From JBOGFC01 sp050742155 (GTDB taxonomy: Bacteria > Actinomycetota > Acidimicrobiia > Spongiisociales > JALYHC01): a DNA stretch of 11,096 bases. Positions 5,836 to 11,096 of the stretch are shown here, piece after piece (position 1 is the first letter of the stretch; each line of letters begins with the position of its first letter). A program made the translations under genes and the position numbers. The DNA lies in the NCBI GenBank assembly GCA_050742155.1, contig JBOGFC010000051.1, positions 1 through 11,096 of the forward strand, given 5' to 3'. Under the pieces are notes generated by a model. That model searched no databases, was not told the origin of the DNA, and saw nothing but the letters and a program-made list of their open reading frames with translations.

Positions 5836-7005
5836 CTACAGGATGTAAGTCTCGCCCGGCACCGGGGAGCGCCGCAGCCAGACCGAGTGGGTGACGCCCA
5901 GGGCCAGGGACATGGCCGCCACCGAAGAGCCGCCGTGGCTCATGAACGGGAGGGGCAGACCGGTGACCGGCATCACCCCGACGGTCATGCCCACGTTGAT
6001 GAAGATGTGAAAGCCCACCAGCGAGGCCGTCCCCACTGCGATGAGCAGACCGAAGCGGTCGCGGGCGGCCACCGCCACCGTGAGCACCCGCCAGAGGAGA
6101 GCCAGGTAGGCCAGGAGCACCAGTGCCGCTCCGACGAAGCCCAGCTGCTCACCCACCGCCGTGAAGATGAAATCGGTGCTCTGGGAAGGGACGAAGGCGA
6201 GGTTGGTCTGGGTGCCCCCGAAGAGGCCCTTTCCGAACATCTGGCCGCTGCCGATGGCGATCTGGCTCTGGAGCTGGTTGTAGCCGGCCTGGGTGGGGTC
6301 GGCGGTGGGGTCCAAGAAGGCGGTCAGGCGGGCTACCTGATAGTCGCGCAGCAGCCTTAACCGCAGCACCGCGGCCACCCCCAGACCCGCCCCGGCCAGC
6401 AGCACCGCCAACTGCCGTCCGGTCGTGCCGGCTACGAACAGCATCGCCAGGGTGATGAACGCGAAAACCAGCATGGTCCCCAGGTCCGGCTGGACAAAGA
6501 TGAGCACTGAGGGCGCCGCCGCCACGGCTAAGGCCTGACCGACCCGTCGCCAGCGCATCCCTTCCTCCCGGGCCGGGGCCAGCAGGGCCGCCAGCGTGAT
6601 GATGAGAACCGGCTTGGCCAACTCCGACGGCTGGAGCTGGAAAGCGCCCAGCTGGATCCACCGCTGTGCCCCCTGGGCGACGTGGCCCAGCGGGGTGAGC
6701 ACCACCAGCAGCATCACGATGGCCGTCGCGTAGATCAGCGGCGCCAGGTGGCGGAGGTCCCGGTAGTCGTAGAGCGAGGCCACCGTGAAGATGGCCGCCC
6801 CCACCAGCAAGAAGATGATCTGCCGCCGCATCAGGTTCTGGGGGTCCCCGCCCAACGCCTCGAGGCGCGGGGCCGAGGACGAATAGATCATCAAGGCTCC
6901 CAACGCCCCCAGCAGGATGAGCACGAAGACCGTCACGAAGTCCGGACGCGGGCGCCGCCGTTCCAAGGCCAGGGAGGGGCGTCGGGAGCGGGCCAGCACC
7001 GCCAT
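5836..7005 (-). CDS. rodA: RodA, SEDS peptidoglycan glycosyltransferase
   Basis: The 389-residue multi-pass protein has about ten hydrophobic segments after a basic cytosolic N-terminus (~1-22). It polymerises lipid II into glycan strands during side-wall elongation, in complex with PBP2. Family landmarks are GAQRWIQLG (~112-120), QPSELAKP (125-132), FVQPDLGTM (~170-178), and FVPSQSTDFIF (271-281), where Asp278 corresponds to the essential SEDS aspartate. The C-terminal signature TGLPLPFMSHGGSS is at 348-361. Its ATG overlaps the PBP2 stop by one base (TGATG), as expected for two subunits made together. FtsW is a close relative, but pairing with mreBCD and PBP2 argues for RodA. Nothing essential appears missing. 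Confidence 0.96.
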   Translation of the reverse strand: MAVLARSRRPSLALERRRPRPDFVTVFVLILLGALGALMIYSSSAPRLEALGGDPQNLMRRQIIFLLVGAAIFTVASLYDYRDLRHLAPLIYATAIVMLLVVLTPLGHVAQGAQRWIQLGAFQLQPSELAKPVLIITLAALLAPAREEGMRWRRVGQALAVAAAPSVLIFVQPDLGTMLVFAFITLAMLFVAGTTGRQLAVLLAGAGLGVAAVLRLRLLRDYQVARLTAFLDPTADPTQAGYNQLQSQIAIGSGQMFGKGLFGGTQTNLAFVPSQSTDFIFTAVGEQLGFVGAALVLLAYLALLWRVLTVAVAARDRFGLLIAVGTASLVGFHIFINVGMTVGVMPVTGLPLPFMSHGGSSVAAMSLALGVTHSVWLRRSPVPGETYIL

Positions 7006-8936
7006 CAGTCCGACACCTCCGTGCCGGGCAGGACCTCGGTCATCTGCTCGCCCATCAGGTATTGCAACACTCTTCTCACCACCGGGGCGGCCACCCTCCC
7101 CCCGCTCCCCCCTTCCTCGATCACCACTGCCACCACCCAGCGAGGGTCGTCGAGCGGCGCCACCCCCACGAACCAGGCGCTGTCTTCCCTGCCCTCCGCC
7201 TCGCCGGTGCCGGTCTTGCCACCCACCTGGGTCATCCCCAAGTCACCGAAGGCTCCCCGGGCCGTTCCCGAGTAGCCGCTCACCACCCGGGCCAAGTCCT
7301 CCTTGAGCTGGCGGACGGTCCTCGGCTCGAGCTCGATCTCCCGGGCGGCGCTGGGCGGGTTGTCGAACACGGTGGCGCCCTCCTGGTCCACCACCTTGTC
7401 CACCATCCGCGGCTCCCACACGGTACCGCCGTTCACCATCGCCGCATAGGCGTTGGCCACCTGGAGGGGGGTGGCCGACACGGCCCCCTGGCCGATAACC
7501 ACGTTCATCAGGTCGCCCCCTACCCATCCCCCCTGTTCCTTGGGCCGCACCAGCGGAGATCCCTCCGCCTGCCGGGCCTCGAACCAGCGACGGTCGGGGA
7601 CCAGGCCTTCCTTCTCGAAGGGCAGGTCGATGCCGGTCTGGTTGCCGAAACCGAGACGGCGGGCCCACTCCTGAATGATCGACTCCTGCGCGGTCCCGCG
7701 GTAATTGCGCCAGATGCCCAGGGCGATCTGCCAGAAATAGATGTCGCAGGACTGCTCGAGGGCGCCGTGGATGTCGACCCAGCCGTGACCATCAGGCTTC
7801 CAGTCGGTGAAAACCTGTTGGCTCTCCTCCTCGAAGCCGAACTCGAGTTGTCCGCCGCAGAAGATGGGCACGTCCGGGCCGGACGCCCCATGCTCGTCCT
7901 GCGGGTAGTAGATGCCTTCCTCCAGGGCCATCACATAGGTGACCGTCTTGAAGGTGGAGGCCGGGGGATAGAGCCCCTGGATGGCAAAGTTGAGCTCGGC
8001 GCCCTGCTCTTGGATGAGCGCATACTCGTCGAGGCTGATCCCGCCCACGAAGTCCTCGGGATTGAAGGCGGGCACCGAGGCCATGGCCAGCACCGAGCCG
8101 TCCCGGGGATCGAGCACCACCCCCGCGGCCCGCGGAGCCGGGCTCTCCAGCGACCGAGCCAATGTGATGCCGGCTCCCAGCGACTCCTCCAGGACCCGTT
8201 GCAGCGCGCCGTCCACGTTGAGCATCAGGTTCCCGCCCGAGACCGGTGGGCTCTCCCCCACCACCGAGAGGATCTCCCCCCGGGCGTTCACCTGGTACTT
8301 GACGAAGCCCGAGGTGCCCCGGAGGAACTCGTCGTATTGGCGCTCCACGCCGGAGCGGCCGATCAGGTCGAGAGCCCTCAGCCCGGGGTCGCTCTCTTGG
8401 TCCTCCTGGGTCACCTTGCCGACGTAGCCCAGCAGGTGGGCGGCCAGTGAACCCTCCGGGTAGCGACGCACCGGAACCGGCTCCACCACCACTCCCGGGA
8501 ACTCGCCCGCGTGCTCGAACACGAAGAGCGCCTGGTCCTGGCTGACGTCGAAGGCCACTCGGAAGCGGTCCCCGAAGCCCTTGGCCAGCTCTTCCTCGAA
8601 CAGGGCTTGCACCTCCACCGGAGCCATCTTCAGCAGGGCGGCCAGCTTGCGGGCGATGACGCGCTGCTGCTCCTCGTCATCGGGCAGGAGCCGGGGGTCG
8701 ATCAGGACCGAGAGGGAGGCCCGGCTCCCGGCCAGCAAGGTCCCGCGCCGGTCGCGAATCTCCCCCCGAGGGGCCGGGGTGGCCACCACGCGCACCTGCT
8801 GGCGAGCCGCCTCGCCCTCGTAGGTGGCACCCGCGGCCACCTGCAGGAACCAGAGCCGGAAGAAGAGGACCACGAAGAAGCCCAGGAACGCCAGCCCCAG
8901 CCCGGCCAGCCTCCAGCCGGTCCTCATGCCACCCAT
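7005..8936 (-). CDS. mrdA: Penicillin-binding protein 2, class B elongation transpeptidase
   Basis: The 643-residue protein has one N-terminal membrane segment (~11-35), a pedestal domain with RGEIRDRRG (57-65) and GRSGVERQYDEFLRG (~193-207), and a transpeptidase domain from ~265. Catalytic motifs are S327-T-F-K330, S396-C-D398 in place of the usual SxN, as in other PBP2 proteins, and K574-T-G576. It crosslinks new peptidoglycan made by RodA during elongation. Cys360, Asp378, His384 and Cys397 match the placement of a zinc site reported for Acinetobacter PBP2. The start is uncertain: the ATG at 8936 gives this length, while the ATG at 8927 (MRTGWRL) forms an ATGA overlap with the mreD stop and is equally attractive. 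Its stop overlaps the rodA start. PBP2 is favoured over FtsI because of the Rod-complex neighbours. Confidence 0.95.
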   Translation of the reverse strand: MGGMRTGWRLAGLGLAFLGFFVVLFFRLWFLQVAAGATYEGEAARQQVRVVATPAPRGEIRDRRGTLLAGSRASLSVLIDPRLLPDDEEQQRVIARKLAALLKMAPVEVQALFEEELAKGFGDRFRVAFDVSQDQALFVFEHAGEFPGVVVEPVPVRRYPEGSLAAHLLGYVGKVTQEDQESDPGLRALDLIGRSGVERQYDEFLRGTSGFVKYQVNARGEILSVVGESPPVSGGNLMLNVDGALQRVLEESLGAGITLARSLESPAPRAAGVVLDPRDGSVLAMASVPAFNPEDFVGGISLDEYALIQEQGAELNFAIQGLYPPASTFKTVTYVMALEEGIYYPQDEHGASGPDVPIFCGGQLEFGFEEESQQVFTDWKPDGHGWVDIHGALEQSCDIYFWQIALGIWRNYRGTAQESIIQEWARRLGFGNQTGIDLPFEKEGLVPDRRWFEARQAEGSPLVRPKEQGGWVGGDLMNVVIGQGAVSATPLQVANAYAAMVNGGTVWEPRMVDKVVDQEGATVFDNPPSAAREIELEPRTVRQLKEDLARVVSGYSGTARGAFGDLGMTQVGGKTGTGEAEGREDSAWFVGVAPLDDPRWVVAVVIEEGGSGGRVAAPVVRRVLQYLMGEQMTEVLPGTEVSD

Positions 8937-9430
8937 CCGCGGTCCGAGCGGCGTTGCAGCGCCACGCTCGCCAGCGGGAAGACCCCGGCCGCCAGGACGA
9001 GGTTGTAGAGCGGCACCAGGAGGAGTTTGCGCATGATGAGAGCGTCGGAGAGCAGGGCCCGGCCGAAAAGCGTACCGATCACGGCGAACAACCCCTCCCC
9101 GAGCAGGGTGAGGAGCGCCACCCCCAGGGCGGCGGCGGGCAGGCTGGCCTCCAGCCGCTCCCGCAAGCGCACCGCGAGGAAGGCGACCACGGTGAGGACC
9201 AGCGCTCGCAGGCCGAGTGGGGTCACGCCCAGCAGGTCGGCCAGGAGGCCTCCCGAGAACCCCACCAACACGGCCGGCTCAGCGCCCAGATGGCGGACGG
9301 AGGCGACCACCACCAACAGCACCAGGTCGGGCGCCACGCCGAGCGGTTGAAAGCGCACGAAGAGGGTGGTCTGCACCAGCACGGCCGCCAGGACCAGCAG
9401 GATGGCGATGGCGGTGGACCGATGGGTCAC
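8924..9430 (-). CDS. mreD: Rod shape-determining membrane protein MreD
   Basis: The 168-residue protein is almost wholly hydrophobic with five or six predicted membrane segments (~7-25, 33-46, 54-67, 73-90, 98-122, 136-156). The family motifs APDLVLL (33-39) and GFSGGLLADLLG (57-68) are present. MreD is an inner-membrane part of the elongasome that works with MreC to activate PBP2/RodA. It starts with GTG at 9430 in a four-base GTGA overlap with the mreC stop, indicating translational coupling. Its stop overlaps the PBP2 start region. MreD sequences diverge quickly, so the call rests on motif, size, topology and position together. Confidence 0.9.
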   Translation of the reverse strand: MTHRSTAIAILLVLAAVLVQTTLFVRFQPLGVAPDLVLLVVVASVRHLGAEPAVLVGFSGGLLADLLGVTPLGLRALVLTVVAFLAVRLRERLEASLPAAALGVALLTLLGEGLFAVIGTLFGRALLSDALIMRKLLLVPLYNLVLAAGVFPLASVALQRRSDRGWVA

Positions 9431-10332
9431 GGCGTGGTGGTGGTGGAACCCGAACCCTCATCCGCCTGAACGTGGGGGGCTTCTGCCGCGGCGCCGTTCA
9501 CCATCTCGCTGGTCCAGAGGATCACCTTCACGAAGTCCAGCCGGTTGAAGGCCACTCCCGGCTCAACGCCGGTGCGCAGCACGAACCCGGCCTCCGGGCG
9601 AGCCGCCTGCACCACCGCCCCCACCGGAAGGTCGGGCGGGTAGAGGTCACTCCCGGCGGTGACGATACGGTCGCCCTCCAGGAGCGGTCCGCTCGCCTCG
9701 AAGATGGTGAGCGACAGAGGCCCCGCCCCTCGTCCCTGCACCACCCCCAGGTCCCTGCGCTCGGCGGCCCGTACCGCCACACTCTGTTGCGGATCGGTGA
9801 TCAGGCCCACCTTGGCCGAGTTCTGCGTAACGGCCACCACCCTGCCCACCAGGCCGCGCTCGTCGAGTACCGCCATGTCCTCGGCCACCCCGTCGGCCAG
9901 GCCCCGGTTGATGGTGATCGAGTAGTCGAAGTTCGAGGGCCCGACCGCCACCACCCGGGCGGTGACGGTCCGGGATTGCAGCTCGGCAGGAAGCGGGAGG
10001 TTGAGGATGGCCTGGAGCTCGGCGTTTTCGGCCGCCAGATCCCCCAGCTCGGCCACCTCCGCCCGCAGCGACTCGATCTCGGCCCGGAGGCGCTCGTTCT
10101 CCGCTCGCAGCCCGGCCATGTTGACCACTCCGTCCGCCGCGTCGGCGAGAGGACCGGTCACCGAGCTCACCACGGCCTGCACCGGGCTCATGACCGCCTG
10201 GGAACCGGTCCGGAGAGTTCCCACCGCGCCCTCCCCGCCGGCTCGCACGTCGAGGGTCATGAGGATGAACGAGGCCACGATCAGGCTGATGAAGAGCAAG
10301 CTGGAACGGTCGGAGTGTGAGTAGTCCCACAT
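9427..10332 (-). CDS. mreC: Rod shape-determining protein MreC
   Basis: The 301-residue protein has a short cytosolic N-terminus, one membrane segment (~11-27), an extracytoplasmic coiled coil (~74-110, LRAENERLRAEIESLRAEV) and the paired beta-barrel MreC domain (~122-272). LVGRV at 161-165 and YPPDLPVG at 231-238 are recognisable family elements. MreC links MreB and MreD to PBP2 and switches PBP2 to its active form. A polar tail of about 20 residues ending in Ser-Thr-Thr-Thr-Thr-Pro follows the barrels; the Thr run is encoded by an ACC repeat near 9431-9445. The ATG at 10332 follows a 62-base gap from mreB with a weak GAGGG ribosome site about 12 bases upstream. Confidence 0.94.
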   Translation of the reverse strand: MWDYSHSDRSSLLFISLIVASFILMTLDVRAGGEGAVGTLRTGSQAVMSPVQAVVSSVTGPLADAADGVVNMAGLRAENERLRAEIESLRAEVAELGDLAAENAELQAILNLPLPAELQSRTVTARVVAVGPSNFDYSITINRGLADGVAEDMAVLDERGLVGRVVAVTQNSAKVGLITDPQQSVAVRAAERRDLGVVQGRGAGPLSLTIFEASGPLLEGDRIVTAGSDLYPPDLPVGAVVQAARPEAGFVLRTGVEPGVAFNRLDFVKVILWTSEMVNGAAAEAPHVQADEGSGSTTTTP

Positions 10333-10348
10333 CGCTCAGCCAACCCTC

Positions 10349-10379
10349 GGGCAGAGCCGCTGGCCCCCTGAAGTCAGGG
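10349..10379 (-). other. Two tandem hairpins between mreB and mreC
   Basis: On the minus strand, CCCTGACTTCAGGG (10379-10366; 5-6 bp stem) is followed at once by GGGCCAGCGGCTCTGCCC (10366-10349; 6 bp with one bulged C, 5-base loop). No T-run follows, so a full terminator is unlikely. They may act as a processing or stability element that lowers mreCD output relative to mreB. Confidence 0.4.
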
Positions 10380-10394
10380 AGATATGGGGAGACG

Positions 10395-11096
10395 TCATTG
10401 CCGGCTGGAGGATATGAGCACGCTCTGGAGCACCTCGAACTCCTCGAGGCACTGCCCTGAGCCGATCACCACCGTTTGGAGGGGGCGTTCGGTGGTGACG
10501 ATCGGCATGTCGGTCTCATGGGCCAGCCGTACGTCGATCCCCCGCAAGAGGGCCCCTCCACCGGTGAGGACGATCCCCCGCTCCATGATGTCGGCGGCCA
10601 GCTCGGGAGGGGTCTTGTCGAGCGTGAACTTGACCGCGTCGACCACCGCCTGGACCGGCTCCTCGATGGCCTCCCGGATCTCCTGGCTGGTCAGCACGAT
10701 GGTCTTGGGAAGCCCCGACACCAGATCCCGACCCCGTACCTCGGCGGCCGGCTCGTCCGAGTAAGGGAAGGCCGAGCCGACGGCCATCTTGATCTGCTCG
10801 GCGGTGCGCTCCCCGAGCATCAGGTTGTACTCCTTCTTCACCCAGTTGATGATGGCCTCGTCGAGCTCGTCACCCCCGATGCGGATGCTCTGGGAGACCA
10901 CGATGCCGCCCAGGGAGATCACCGCCACCTCGGTGGTCCCGCCCCCGATGTCCACCACCATGCTGCCCGACGGCTCGTGCACCGGCAGGTAGGCGCCGAT
11001 GGCGGCCGCCATGGGCTCCTCGATGGTGTAGGCCCGGCGCGCCCCGGCGTGATAGGCGGCCTCCTCGACGGCCCGGCGCTCCACCGGGGTGATCCC
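10395..11096 (-). CDS. mreB: MreB actin-like cell-shape protein (N-terminus beyond window)
   Basis: The visible 233 residues are the C-terminal two thirds of MreB; the frame is open to the right edge (GITPVERRAVEEAA at the edge), so the real start is outside. Actin-fold motifs are present: the phosphate-2 loop VVDIGGGTTEVAV, the segment IRIGGDELDEAI, and the adenosine loop IVLTGGGALLRGID. MreB polymerises on the inner membrane face and guides the RodA/PBP2 machinery around the cell. The stop is TGA at 10397-10395, followed by 62 bases before mreC. MreB and Mbl paralogues are hard to separate from a fragment; direct linkage to mreCD favours MreB. Confidence 0.96.
   Translation of the reverse strand, partial: GITPVERRAVEEAAYHAGARRAYTIEEPMAAAIGAYLPVHEPSGSMVVDIGGGTTEVAVISLGGIVVSQSIRIGGDELDEAIINWVKKEYNLMLGERTAEQIKMAVGSAFPYSDEPAAEVRGRDLVSGLPKTIVLTSQEIREAIEEPVQAVVDAVKFTLDKTPPELAADIMERGIVLTGGGALLRGIDVRLAHETDMPIVTTERPLQTVVIGSGQCLEEFEVLQSVLISSSRQ

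Noticed and set aside
7062..8450. Long plus-strand open frame (462 codons) opposite PBP2
   Set aside because: It lies wholly inside the PBP2 gene, whose catalytic motifs are intact on the other strand; the translation is His/Leu/Gly/Pro-rich and has no family features.
9430..9446. GTG/ACC triplet repeat at the end of mreC as a phase-variation site
   Set aside because: Only about four to five short units, in frame, encoding a Thr run in a variable tail; too short to argue for slippage.
1..11096. CRISPR, transposon, tRNA or defence genes
   Set aside because: I saw no spaced repeat array, transposase or terminal repeats, tRNA-like cloverleaf or defence-type protein; all coding space is filled by housekeeping and envelope genes.

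Overview
This is a GC-rich chromosomal segment in which every supported gene lies on the minus strand, so transcription runs from the right end of the window to the left. The gene set points to a rod-shaped actinobacterium: mreBCD with PBP2 and RodA, an RNase E/G with a basic N-terminal extension next to rplU-rpmA-obgE, and an Obg with a C-terminal OCT domain. A lineage such as Acidimicrobiia or a relative is plausible, but this is inference from gene order and protein style, not a database result.

In transcription order, 11096 to 5836 is the cell-elongation (Rod complex) block: mreB (N-terminus beyond the window), mreC, mreD, the class B transpeptidase PBP2, and the glycosyltransferase rodA. 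From mreC to rodA the genes overlap by 1 to 4 bases (or 13, depending on the PBP2 start), implying translational coupling. A 62-base gap with two small hairpins separates mreB from mreC.

A 346-base noncoding region (5490-5835) follows rodA. It holds a long perfect inverted repeat, a possible -10 element and leader structures in front of the RNase E/G gene. The next block (5489 to 2053) is RNase E/G, rplU (L21), rpmA (L27) and obgE, tightly packed: RNA decay and processing, two large-subunit proteins and a ribosome-assembly GTPase.

After a 103-base gap come a single-domain response regulator (1949-1551), a membrane-anchored SppA-type signal peptide peptidase (1519-599) and a Yip1-family membrane protein that runs off the left edge. 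The gap carries small hairpins and a possible FliA/WhiG-type promoter.

No mobile element, CRISPR array, tRNA, rRNA or defence system is visible, and I see no clear case for an undescribed system. The parts most worth a second look are the RNase E/G leader, the promoter candidate before the response regulator, the predicted metal site in PBP2, and the receiver-SppA-Yip1 trio after obgE.
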